A stretch of DNA of 64,000 bases from Streptomyces sp. BK208 (GTDB lineage Bacteria; Actinomycetota; Actinomycetes; Streptomycetales; Streptomycetaceae): assembly GCF_004364245.1 (NCBI RefSeq), contig NZ_SOAV01000001.1, positions 620,001-684,000 of the forward strand, written 5' to 3'. Positions 28,256 through 36,714 of the stretch are shown piece after piece (position 1 is the first letter of the stretch; the number at the start of each line of letters is the position of its first letter). Both the position numbers and the translations under genes were made by a program. The notes beneath the pieces are model-generated. The model was not told the origin of the DNA. It ran no database searches and saw only the letters and a list, made by a program, of their open reading frames with translations.

Positions 28256-28298
28256 GGGTGCGTACGGGTGGGAGCAAGGAGTAACCCCACCCGCACCC
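28256..28298 (+). terminator. Hairpin between the hypothetical and anti-sigma genes
   Basis: Paired segments GGGTGC...GGGTGGG (28256-28272) and CCCACCCGCACCC (28286-28298) form a stem with a 4-base bulge, 20 bases before the anti-sigma start. It could be a terminator or an attenuator lowering anti-sigma expression relative to sigma. Confidence 0.5.
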
Positions 28299-28317
28299 AA
28301 CGGTACGAGGATTCGGC

Positions 28318-28974
28318 ATGAGGTCCCTGGAAAGGCATGGTGACGTCGGCGCGTACGCGCTCGGCGTGCTGGACGAGGCGGAAGCGTTCCGCTTCGAGGA
28401 CCACCTCATGGACTGCCCCCGGTGCGTGGCCCAGGTGACCGAATTCGGCCCCGCCACCCGCCAGTTGATGCTGTACCGGCAGGCGACGCCCCGTTTCGTC
28501 CACCCCCTGGCCGGGCCGGGACCGCGACTTCTCGACCGGCTGTTGTCCGAGGTGGTGGCGCGCGGGCGGGCCGGCCGCAGGCGGGTGCTGTTCGCCGTGG
28601 CCGCCGCCGTCGTGTGCGCCGTGGCGGCGCCCGGCGCCGTGCTGTACGCGAGCCGGGGCGACGAGCCGGTGGCGCCGCTCTCCGCGACCGACGCCCGGTC
28701 GGGGGTGTGGGCGCGGATCACGGCCCGGGACGCGGCCTGGGGCACGGACGTCCGGCTCGAGGTCGAGGACCGGGCGGGGCCGCGCTCGTGCCGGCTGGTC
28801 GCGGTCGGCCACGACGGGTCCGAGCAGACGGTCACCAGCTGGATGGTCCCCGGGCAGGAGGCCGCCCGGCCGCACACCGTGCGGGGCGGGGCAGCGCTGC
28901 ATCCCGGCCAGATCGAGCGCTACGAGGTGCGGACGGCCGACGGTGAGCACCTGGTGACACTGCCGGCCGGCTGA
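28318..28974 (+). CDS. Membrane anti-sigma factor with zinc-finger (ZAS) domain
   Basis: The 218-residue product starts with a zf-HC2/ZAS domain, HGDVGAYALGVLDEAEAFRFEDHLMDCPRC. It contains the His-x3-Cys-x2-Cys signature and an upstream His. A single membrane helix lies near residues 90-115 (VLFAVAAAVVCAVAAPGAVLYA), with a C-terminal extracytoplasmic beta-rich domain of about 100 residues. This is the build of anti-sigma factors that hold an ECF sigma at the membrane. The ECF gene at 26990 is the probable partner. GAGG precedes the ATG. Confidence 0.85.
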   Translation: MRSLERHGDVGAYALGVLDEAEAFRFEDHLMDCPRCVAQVTEFGPATRQLMLYRQATPRFVHPLAGPGPRLLDRLLSEVVARGRAGRRRVLFAVAAAVVCAVAAPGAVLYASRGDEPVAPLSATDARSGVWARITARDAAWGTDVRLEVEDRAGPRSCRLVAVGHDGSEQTVTSWMVPGQEAARPHTVRGGAALHPGQIERYEVRTADGEHLVTLPAG

Positions 28975-29020
28975 CCGGCCCGGCGGCGGTCGCCGCCCCG
29001 CCCCGCTCCGTCCGGTGCCC

Positions 29021-29884
29021 TCACTTCAGCAGCCGGGACATCCTGCGGTCCGCCAGCGGCTTGCCGCCGGTCTGGCAGGTCGGGCAGTACTGGAGCGAGG
29101 AGTCGCTGAAGGAGACCTCGCGGACGGTGTCGCCGCACACCGGGCAGGGCTCGCCGGTGCGGCCGTGGACCCGCAGCCCGCTCTTCTTCTCGGCCTTCAG
29201 ACGTCCGGCGGCCACGCCCCGCGAACGCTCCACGGCCTCGGTGAGCGTGCCGCGCAGGGCCGCGTACAGCCGCGCGGTCTCCTCGTCGGTGAGGGAATCG
29301 GCCAGCTTGAACGGGGACATCTTCGCGGCGTGCAGGATCTCGTCGCTGTACGCGTTGCCCACCCCCGCGATCAGGCTCTGGTCGCGCAGGGCGCCCTTGA
29401 GGCGGCGCCGCTCGCCCTCCAGGAGCGCGGCGAGGCGCGCCTCGTCGAAGTCGTCGGCGAGCGGGTCCGGTCCGAGCCGGGCCACGCCCGGCACCTGCCG
29501 CGGGTCGCTCACGACGTACACCGCGAGCCGCTTCTGCGTGCCCGCCTCCGTGAGGTCGAAGCCGGCGCCGGTCTCCAGGGCGACCCGCAGGGCGAGCGGT
29601 CCCTTGCCCGGCCTGGGCATGCCGCTGGGCAGGCCGTCCCTCCAGTGCAGCCAGCCGGCCCGGGCCAGATGGGTCACCAGGTGCGGGCCGCCCTCGGTCT
29701 CCACGTCGAGGAACTTGCCGTAGCGGTGCACACCCGCCACCCGGTGGCCCTCCAGCGCGGTGAGCGGCGGGTCGTACGTCTTCAGGACGCTGATCGCCAC
29801 GGGCAGCACCCGGACGATCTCGCGGCCGGTGAGATTCTCGGTCAGGAAGTCGCGGAGCGCCTCGACCTCGGGCAGTTCTGGCAT
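29021..29884 (-). CDS. Fpg/Nei-family DNA glycosylase / AP lyase
   Basis: The 287-residue base-excision repair enzyme begins PELPEVEALRDFL, supplying the catalytic N-terminal Pro2 and Glu3. The conserved Lys57 is in HRYGKFLDVE. A helix-two-turn-helix follows (LRDQSLIAGVGNAYSDEILHAAKMSPF). A C-terminal zinc finger has CPVCG and CPTCQ Cys pairs. It excises oxidised bases such as 8-oxoguanine or oxidised pyrimidines. The Fpg versus Nei choice is not decided by what I can see. It is transcribed alone. Confidence 0.93.
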   Translation of the reverse strand: MPELPEVEALRDFLTENLTGREIVRVLPVAISVLKTYDPPLTALEGHRVAGVHRYGKFLDVETEGGPHLVTHLARAGWLHWRDGLPSGMPRPGKGPLALRVALETGAGFDLTEAGTQKRLAVYVVSDPRQVPGVARLGPDPLADDFDEARLAALLEGERRRLKGALRDQSLIAGVGNAYSDEILHAAKMSPFKLADSLTDEETARLYAALRGTLTEAVERSRGVAAGRLKAEKKSGLRVHGRTGEPCPVCGDTVREVSFSDSSLQYCPTCQTGGKPLADRRMSRLLK

Positions 29885-29950
29885 ACGTCCAGAGTGCCAC
29901 CCGCCACCGACAGTGCCAGTGAGCCCGGCACCGGCGCCGGGCAGCCGGGG

Positions 29951-32041
29951 TCAGCCCGAGCCGTGCGCCACCACGAACTCCGCCCACACGACCTTGCCGC
30001 CGCCGCGCGCCTCCACGCCCCACTCGTCGGCGAGCGAGTCGACCAGGAGCAGCCCCCGTCCGGAGACCCCGTCGTCGCCGGCCTCCCGGCGGCGCGGCAG
30101 GGCGCTGGAGGAGTCCTCCACCTCGACCCGCAGCCGCCGGTCGGTGCCGGTGAGCAGTCGCAGCGTGACGATCGCGGTGCCCTCGGTGTGCATGAGCGCG
30201 TTGGTCGTCAGCTCGTCGGCGACCAGTTCGATCTCGTCGCTCTGGCCCTTCGCCCCCCAGGACCGCACCGCGGCACGGATCATGTGCCGGGCCTCGGTGA
30301 GGCCCTCGGGGTCGCCCGGGGAGACGTGCTGCTGGACCCGGCCGAAGGTCCTCGGGGTGCCCAGGCCGTGCCGGCGCAGGACGAGCAGCGCGACGTCGTC
30401 GTCGCCGCGGCGCTCGTCGGCCACGTCGATGAGCCGGTCGGCCAGGTCCCGCACGTCCTGCGGCCCGGAGCTGATCAGCGCCGTGAGGACGTCCATGCCC
30501 TCGTCGAGGTCGGCGCCGGGCTGCTCGACCAGGCCGTCGGTGCACAGCAGCAGGGTGCTGCCCGGGTCCAGCTCCAGGGTGGCCACCGGATAGGCGAGGC
30601 GCCCGAACTCCGCGGACAGGCCGAGCGGCAGCCCGCCCTCCACGCGCACCAGGCGGCAGGTGCCGTCGCCGAAGCGCAGCAGCGGGTCGATGTGCCCGGC
30701 GCGGACCACCTGGACCACTCCGGTGCCCAGGTCGGCCTCGGCGTACAGGCAGGTCGCGAAGCGGTCGGTGTCCAGCTCGTGCAGGAAGACGGAGGCCCGC
30801 GCCATCACCGTGGCCGGCGGGTGGCCCTCGGCCGCGTAGGCGCGCAGCACGATACGCAGCTGGCCCATGACGGCGGCGGCGTGCGTGTCGTGGCCCTGGA
30901 CGTCGCCGATGACGGCGCCGACACGTCCGCCGGGCAGCGGGATCAGGTCGTACCAGTCGCCCCCGATGTCGCGGCCGAGGGTGCCGCCGATGGAGGCCGC
31001 GCGGTAGCGGACGGCGACGTCGCAGCCGGGGACGCTGGGGATGGTGCGCGGCAGCATGGCCTGCTGGAGGCCCTCGGCGAGGTCCATCTCCTGCTCGTAG
31101 AGCATGGCGCGCTGCAGGCTCTGGGCGATGCCGCTGCCGAGCGCCACCAGGACGTTGCGGTCCTCCGGGGAGAAGCCGCGCCGGTCGCTGTAGAGCAGTC
31201 CGATGGCGCCGATCGGCCGGGCCTGGGCGATCAGCGGCAGATAGGCGGCCGCGGTGATGCCGAGGTGGGTGATGTCCTTCCACAGCGCGGGGTAGCGCCG
31301 GGCGAACTCCTCCGGCGACTCGATGAAGCGGGGGCTGAGGGTCCGTACGGCCTCGCTCATCGGGTAGGGCTCGTCGATCCGGGTGACGCGGGTGCCGGGG
31401 ACGAAGTCGTTCTCGGGGCCGTCGGCGACCAGCCGGATGCGGCCCGCCTCGACCAGGCCCATCACCAGGCTGGTGGCGCCCAGCCGGGTGAGGCCGTGGG
31501 TGTCGCGCAGCACGTCGATGACGTCGTCGACGGTGCGGGCGTGCGCGAGGGCGGCCGTGGCCAGCTGGACGACGTTGGTGAGCCGGCGGCGGGCCTCGTC
31601 CAGCTCGGCCTGCTCGCGGTCGGCCGCGATGTCCGCGATCTCCTGGGTGGCGTCGCGCACGATGCCGATGATCCGGTGCGGGCGGCCGGTCGCGTCGCGC
31701 CGGATGTAGCCCTGGGTGTGGGTCCAGCGCAGGGTGCCGTCGCGGCGGCGCAGCCGGAAGTAGGTGCCGTAGTTCTCGCTGCCGTCCTTCATGGCCCGGG
31801 CGACGATGGTGTCCATACGGCGGCTCTCCGCCGTCGGCACCCGCAGCGACAGCGACTCGGGGCGCCCGTCGTACTCCTCCGGGCGCAGGTCGAACACCTC
31901 GTGGGCCTGGGCGTCCATGTGGAACAGTCCGGTGTCCAGGTCCCAGTCGAAGCTGCCCATGCGGTTGAGCGCCAGGATCGGGTCCGGGTGGGCGGGCCAG
32001 TCCTCCGGGAGTGACGGGGCGCTCGCTCCCCGATCAGACAT
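29951..32041 (-). CDS. PAS-GAF-PP2C/SpoIIE phosphatase-HATPase signalling protein
   Basis: The 696-residue protein has a PAS/PAC domain (about 20-130: ILALNRMGSFDWDLDTGLFHMD, GRPHRIIGIVRDATQEI) and a GAF domain (about 150-320). The SpoIIE/PP2C phosphatase domain spans about 330-550 (AVRYRAASIGGTLGRDIGGDWYDLIPLPGGRVGAVIGDVQGHD, LLLCTDGLVEQPG, DDVALLVLRR). The C-terminal RsbW-like ATPase spans about 570-690 (IELVADELTTNALMHTEG, GRGLLLVDSLADEWGVE). Such fusions are abundant in Streptomyces and control anti-anti-sigma partners. The ATG at 32041 has AAGGTGG upstream. Confidence 0.92.
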   Translation of the reverse strand: MSDRGASAPSLPEDWPAHPDPILALNRMGSFDWDLDTGLFHMDAQAHEVFDLRPEEYDGRPESLSLRVPTAESRRMDTIVARAMKDGSENYGTYFRLRRRDGTLRWTHTQGYIRRDATGRPHRIIGIVRDATQEIADIAADREQAELDEARRRLTNVVQLATAALAHARTVDDVIDVLRDTHGLTRLGATSLVMGLVEAGRIRLVADGPENDFVPGTRVTRIDEPYPMSEAVRTLSPRFIESPEEFARRYPALWKDITHLGITAAAYLPLIAQARPIGAIGLLYSDRRGFSPEDRNVLVALGSGIAQSLQRAMLYEQEMDLAEGLQQAMLPRTIPSVPGCDVAVRYRAASIGGTLGRDIGGDWYDLIPLPGGRVGAVIGDVQGHDTHAAAVMGQLRIVLRAYAAEGHPPATVMARASVFLHELDTDRFATCLYAEADLGTGVVQVVRAGHIDPLLRFGDGTCRLVRVEGGLPLGLSAEFGRLAYPVATLELDPGSTLLLCTDGLVEQPGADLDEGMDVLTALISSGPQDVRDLADRLIDVADERRGDDDVALLVLRRHGLGTPRTFGRVQQHVSPGDPEGLTEARHMIRAAVRSWGAKGQSDEIELVADELTTNALMHTEGTAIVTLRLLTGTDRRLRVEVEDSSSALPRRREAGDDGVSGRGLLLVDSLADEWGVEARGGGKVVWAEFVVAHGSG

Positions 32042-32156
32042 GCACCCCACCTTGCCAGGGTTTGTCCGAATCTTCGACTCCTGGTCCGCCGGGCAGGCCG
32101 GAGGGGGTCCGGCGGCCGACCGGGGTACACGGGGCGGGTAGGAGAGGAGCCCGGCC

Positions 32157-33578
32157 GTGGAGTGGTTCAACGCACCCGACTACTGGCCGGCCCGGCTGGT
32201 CTTCCAGCGGGCCCTGGCCGTGATGTACCTGGTCGCGTTCCTGACGGCCGCCCTGCAGTTCCGGGCGCTGCTGGGCGAGCGCGGGCTGACGCCGGTGCCC
32301 CGCTTCGTCGCGCGGGTTCCCTTCCGGCGGGCACCGAGCCTGTTCCAGTGGCGCTACTCGGACCGGTTCTTCGCCGGCTGCGCGTGGGCGGGCTGCGCGG
32401 TCTCGGCGGCGCTCGCGGCGGGGGCGGACTCGCTGCTGCCGCTGTGGGGCGCGATGCTGCTGTGGCTGGTGCCGTGGGCGCTGTACCTCTCGATCGTCAA
32501 CGTGGGGCAGATCTGGTACGCGTTCGGCTGGGAGTCGCTGCTGCTGGAGACGGGCTTCGTCGCGGTGTTCCTCGGCAACGACGAGGTGGCGCCGCCGGTC
32601 GTGGTCCTGTTCCTGTTGCGGTGGCTGCTGTTCCGGGTGGAGTTCGGGGCAGGGCTGATCAAGATGCGGGGCGACGAGTGCTGGCGGAAGCTGACCTGTC
32701 TGGACCACCACCACGAGACCCAGCCGATGCCGGGCCCGCTGAGCTGGTTCTTCCACCACCTCCCGCGTCCCCTGCACCGCGTGGAGGTCGCCGCGAACCA
32801 TGTCACGCAGCTGGTGGTGCCCTTCCTGCTCTTCGCCCCGCACCCCGTGTCCACGGCCGCCGCGGCGCTGATGATCGTGACCCAGTTGTGGCTGGTGCTC
32901 TCGGGCAACTTCGCCTGGCTCAACTGGATCACCGTCGTGCTGGCCCTGTCGGTGGTGCGGTTCCCGGCCGATCCGCCGTCCGTGCCCGCCACCCCCCTCT
33001 GGTACGAGGCGGTGGTCCTGGCGGCGGCGGCGCTGCTGGTGTTCCTGAGCCGTGGGCCGGTGCGCAACATGATCTCCCGCCGCCAGGTGATGAACCGCTC
33101 CTTCGACTCGCTGCACCTGGTCAACACCTACGGCGCCTTCGGTTCGGTCAGCCGGGTCCGGTACGAGGTGGTGGTCGAGGGCACCGCCGACGAGACGGCC
33201 CGCGAGGACGGGGACTGGCGGGAGTACGAGTTCAAGGGCAAGCCCGGGGACCCGCGCCGCTGGCCGCGTCAGTTCGCGCCGTACCATCTGCGCCTCGACT
33301 GGCTGATGTGGTTCGCCGCGCTGTCGCCCTCGTACGCCGGGCCGTGGTTCGGCACGTTCGTGGAACGGCTGCTGGAGAACGACCGCGCCACGCTGAGGCT
33401 GCTGCGCCGCTCCCCGTTCCCGCCGGACGCGCCGCCCCGTTTCGTGCGCGCCCGGCTCTTCCGCTACCGGTACACGACCTGGCGCGAGCTGCGGGAGACG
33501 GGCGCGTGCTGGGAGCGGACCTGTGTACGGGAGTACCTGCCGCCCACCCGGCTGACCCGGGTGCCGGAGCGGTCGTAG
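32157..33578 (+). CDS. Lipase maturation factor (LMF1-like) family membrane protein
   Basis: The 473-residue protein has multiple hydrophobic helices in the first 300 residues, including WPARLVFQRALAVMYLVAFLTAALQFRALLG, VNVGQIWYAFGWESLLLETGFVAVFL and LLFRVEFGAGLIKMRGDECWRKLTCLDHHHETQPMPGPLSWFFHHLP. The last is the LMF1 hallmark. A soluble C-terminal part follows (DSLHLVNTYGAFGSVSRVRYEVVVEG, PGDPRRWPRQFAPYHLRLDW). In animals LMF1 helps fold lipases in the ER; the bacterial role is unknown. GTG at 32157 has GGAGAGGAG upstream. Confidence 0.9.
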   Translation: MEWFNAPDYWPARLVFQRALAVMYLVAFLTAALQFRALLGERGLTPVPRFVARVPFRRAPSLFQWRYSDRFFAGCAWAGCAVSAALAAGADSLLPLWGAMLLWLVPWALYLSIVNVGQIWYAFGWESLLLETGFVAVFLGNDEVAPPVVVLFLLRWLLFRVEFGAGLIKMRGDECWRKLTCLDHHHETQPMPGPLSWFFHHLPRPLHRVEVAANHVTQLVVPFLLFAPHPVSTAAAALMIVTQLWLVLSGNFAWLNWITVVLALSVVRFPADPPSVPATPLWYEAVVLAAAALLVFLSRGPVRNMISRRQVMNRSFDSLHLVNTYGAFGSVSRVRYEVVVEGTADETAREDGDWREYEFKGKPGDPRRWPRQFAPYHLRLDWLMWFAALSPSYAGPWFGTFVERLLENDRATLRLLRRSPFPPDAPPRFVRARLFRYRYTTWRELRETGACWERTCVREYLPPTRLTRVPERS

Positions 33579-33581
33579 CGG

Positions 33582-33621
33582 GGCGGGCCCGGCCCACCGT
33601 CCGCGGTGGACCGGGCCCGCC
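33582..33621. terminator. Bidirectional terminator between LMF and GH38 genes
   Basis: 18-base arms (33582-33599 and 33604-33621) pair with one mismatch around a TCCG loop, exactly between two convergent genes. Confidence 0.85.
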
Positions 33622-33627
33622 GGGGCG

Positions 33628-36600
33628 CTACGCGCGCTTGAGCCGCAGGGTCACCAGCTGGAACGGACGCAGCCGCACCGCGATCCGGTCGCCGTCCAGC
33701 CGCAGGGCCTCCGCCTCCGCGAGCGGGCGTTCCAGCAGGTCGCACACCTGCACGCCGGTGGCCGCGAACCCGGTGGTGAGCGTGGCCCGGACCCGGCCGC
33801 CGTGGGCCTCGTGGAAGCGGACCACGACGTCCCCGCTGCCGTCGTCGGCGAGCTTGACGGCGGTGACGACGACCGCGTCCCGGTCCGCGGTGACGAGCGG
33901 CGCGACCTCCGCGGTGCCGCCGGTGAGGTGCCGCTCGGGCAGGTTGATCCGCCAGCCCTCGCGCACCGCGTCCCCGATGCCCGCGCCCGGTACCAGCGCG
34001 TGCCGGAACCGGTGCACGCCCTGGTCGGTCTCGGGGTCGGGGAAGCGCGGGGCGCGCAGCAGGGAGACGCGCACGGTGGTGGTCGTGCCGAGGTCGCCGT
34101 CGGTGCGGACGGTGCGGGTGACGTCGTGGCCGTACGTCGAGTCGTTGACCACCGCGACGCCCCAGCCGGGCTCCTCCAGGTGCACGAAGCGGTGGTTGCA
34201 GGCTTCGAACTTGGCCGCCTCCCAGCTGGTGTTGGTGTGGGTGGGCCGGTGGAAGTGCCCGAACTGGGTTTCGGACGCGTACCGTTCGGCGTGCACGTCG
34301 AGCGGGAAGGCGAGCTTGAGGAACTTCTCCGTCTCGTGCCAGTCGACCTCGGTGTCCACCTCCAGCCTCCGCTCCCCCGGCGCCAGCGTCAGCACCTGGG
34401 TGACGCGGGACGAGCCGAAGGAGCGGACGACGCGCACCGAGGCGCCGTCGTCGCCGGGCACGACCTCGTCGGCGTCGGTGAGGTCGGTGACCGTGTGGCG
34501 GTAGAACGCGTCGACGTCCCAGGCGTCCCACATGTTCGGGAAGTCGGGGTGCAGTTGGAGCAGGTTGCCCGCCCCTCCCGGCGCGATCGTCTCGCGGTCG
34601 GCGGCGAGGTCGTACGCCGAGACGACCAGGCCCCGCTCGTCGATCTCGACGCGCAGCAGCCCGTTGTCGAGGACGTGGCCGCCGGCCGGGCGGACGGTGC
34701 GGCCGGTGCGGCCCCCGGCGGCGGGGGACGCGGCGCCGCCCGCCGGGACCGCGGCCCGCGGGTGCGGGGCGGAGTTGAAGACCAGCGGGGTGTCGCCCTC
34801 GCCGGCCAGCGCGCGCTGGGCGGCGTCGATGACGCCGTTCAGTTCGGCGGCGACCCGGTCGTAGGTGGCGCGGGCCTCGCGGTGCACCCAGGCGATGGAG
34901 GAGCCGGGCAGGATGTCGTGGAACTGGTGCAGCAGGACCGTCTTCCAGATGCGGTCCAGGTCGTCGTACGGGTAGGGGAACCCGGCGCGCACGGCGGCTG
35001 TGGCCGCCCACAGCTCGGCCTCGCGCAGGAGGTGTTCGCTGCGCCGGTTGCCCTGCTTGGTCTTGGCCTGGCTGGTGAGGGTGGCGCGGTGCAGTTCGAG
35101 GTACAGCTCGCCGACCCAGACCGGCGGCTCGGGGTTCTCCGCCTCGGCCTTCTCGAAGAAGGCGTGCGGGGTCTCCCACTCGACCGTGGCCGAGCCCTCG
35201 AGGTCGCGCAGCCTGGCCGCCTTGGCGACCATCTCGCGGGTGGTGCCGCCGCCGCCGTCGCCCCAGCCGGTGGGGGCGAGGGAGTGCCGGGCGACGCCCT
35301 TGTCCTTGAAGTTCCTCGCCGCGTGGGCGATCTCGCTGCCCTTCATCGAGCAGTTGTAGGTGTCGACGGGCGGGAAGTGGGTGAAGATCCGGGTGCCGTC
35401 GATGCCCTCCCAGCGGAAGGTGTGGTGCGGGAACTTGTTCGTCTGCGACCAGGAGATCTTCTGCGTCAGCAGGTACTTGGCCCCGGCCGCCTTGATGATC
35501 TGCGGGAGCCCGGCCGCGAAGCCGAAGGTGTCGGGCAGCCACGCCTCGTCGTTCTCGACGCCGAACTCGTCGAGGAAGAACCGCTTTCCGTGCACGAACT
35601 GCCGGGCCATCGCCTCCGAGCCGGGCATGTTGGTGTCCGACTCCACCCACATGCCGCCGGCCGGCACGAACCGCCCGTCCGCCACGGCCTTCTTGACCCG
35701 CGCCCACACCTCGGGCCGGTGGTCGCGCACCCACGCCCACTGCTGGGCCTGGGACATGGTGAAGACGAAGTCCGGCTCGTCCTCCAGGAGGGCGGTCATG
35801 TTGGAGGTGGTGCGGGCCACCTTGCGCACCGTCTCGCGCAGCGGCCACAGCCACGCCGAGTCGATGTGCGCGTGGCCGACGGCGCTGATGCGGTGCGCGG
35901 AGGGCACGGCGGGGGCGGACAGCACCTCGGTGAGGCGGGCACGCGCCTGCTCGGCCGTGCCGCCCACGTCCTGGAGGTCGATGGCGTCCAGCGCCCTGTC
36001 GACGGCGCGCAGGATCTCCCAGCGTCGCGGCGACTCCACCGGCAGCTCGGCCATCAGCTCGCCGAGCACCTCCAGGTCGAGCACCAGGTTCCACACCGTC
36101 TCGTCGAGGACGGCGAGGTCCATGCGGGCGAGGGTGTACTGCGGTTCGCCGCCCGCGGTGTCCCTGTCGCCGAGCCGTGTGGGCACGAAGGGGTGGTAGT
36201 CGAGGATCACGGGGTTGGAGGCGGCCTCGACGTGCAGGCGGACCTCTTCGCCGCCCTCGACGGGGGCGCCGATCCGCACCCACCGGTTGCGCGGGTTGAG
36301 GCCCTTCACCGGGGTGCCGTCGGGGCGGTACACCAGGCCCTCGCACTGGAAGCCGGGCATGTTCTCGTCGAAGCCGAGGTCGAGGATCGCCTCGACGGTC
36401 CTGCCGGCCCACGCGTCGGGCACGGTGCCGGTGACGCGGAACCAACTGGTGCCCCAGGGTGCGCCCCAGCGGGCGCCGACCTCGATGGGTTCGGGCCGGG
36501 CGGCGAGGCCCTCCTCGACCGGGACGGGCTCGCCGGGCGCGTTCCAGACCGCGACGTCCAGGGGCACGGACTCGGGGTACACGGCGGGGCGGACGCGCTC

Positions 36601-36651
36601 GTCGAGGACGCGCTTGAGGCGGGCTTCGACCAGGCTGCGGTCGTCATGCAT
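33628..36651 (-). CDS. Alpha-mannosidase, GH38
   Basis: The 1007-residue protein has no signal peptide, so it should act in the cytoplasm on imported oligosaccharides. The GH38 catalytic region (about 260-530) has ISAVGHAHIDSAWLWPLRETVRKV (zinc-binding His/Asp) and GGMWVESDTNMPGSEAMARQF (nucleophile Asp). FFLDEFGVENDEAWLPDTFGFAAGLPQI and HHTFRWEGIDGTRIFTHFPPVDTY follow. The central and C-terminal beta domains follow, ending VRLRPFQLVTLRLKRA. It is the last gene of an operon with a GH5-like hydrolase and ABC transporter genes. The likely substrates are alpha-mannosides from N-glycans or fungal mannan. Confidence 0.93.
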   Translation of the reverse strand: MHDDRSLVEARLKRVLDERVRPAVYPESVPLDVAVWNAPGEPVPVEEGLAARPEPIEVGARWGAPWGTSWFRVTGTVPDAWAGRTVEAILDLGFDENMPGFQCEGLVYRPDGTPVKGLNPRNRWVRIGAPVEGGEEVRLHVEAASNPVILDYHPFVPTRLGDRDTAGGEPQYTLARMDLAVLDETVWNLVLDLEVLGELMAELPVESPRRWEILRAVDRALDAIDLQDVGGTAEQARARLTEVLSAPAVPSAHRISAVGHAHIDSAWLWPLRETVRKVARTTSNMTALLEDEPDFVFTMSQAQQWAWVRDHRPEVWARVKKAVADGRFVPAGGMWVESDTNMPGSEAMARQFVHGKRFFLDEFGVENDEAWLPDTFGFAAGLPQIIKAAGAKYLLTQKISWSQTNKFPHHTFRWEGIDGTRIFTHFPPVDTYNCSMKGSEIAHAARNFKDKGVARHSLAPTGWGDGGGGTTREMVAKAARLRDLEGSATVEWETPHAFFEKAEAENPEPPVWVGELYLELHRATLTSQAKTKQGNRRSEHLLREAELWAATAAVRAGFPYPYDDLDRIWKTVLLHQFHDILPGSSIAWVHREARATYDRVAAELNGVIDAAQRALAGEGDTPLVFNSAPHPRAAVPAGGAASPAAGGRTGRTVRPAGGHVLDNGLLRVEIDERGLVVSAYDLAADRETIAPGGAGNLLQLHPDFPNMWDAWDVDAFYRHTVTDLTDADEVVPGDDGASVRVVRSFGSSRVTQVLTLAPGERRLEVDTEVDWHETEKFLKLAFPLDVHAERYASETQFGHFHRPTHTNTSWEAAKFEACNHRFVHLEEPGWGVAVVNDSTYGHDVTRTVRTDGDLGTTTTVRVSLLRAPRFPDPETDQGVHRFRHALVPGAGIGDAVREGWRINLPERHLTGGTAEVAPLVTADRDAVVVTAVKLADDGSGDVVVRFHEAHGGRVRATLTTGFAATGVQVCDLLERPLAEAEALRLDGDRIAVRLRPFQLVTLRLKRA

Positions 36652-36714
36652 GCGGGTGCTCCGGGGTCGGGGGCGGGTGGTTGCCGGGGGTGGATCACGA
36701 TGACGGGGCCGGTG

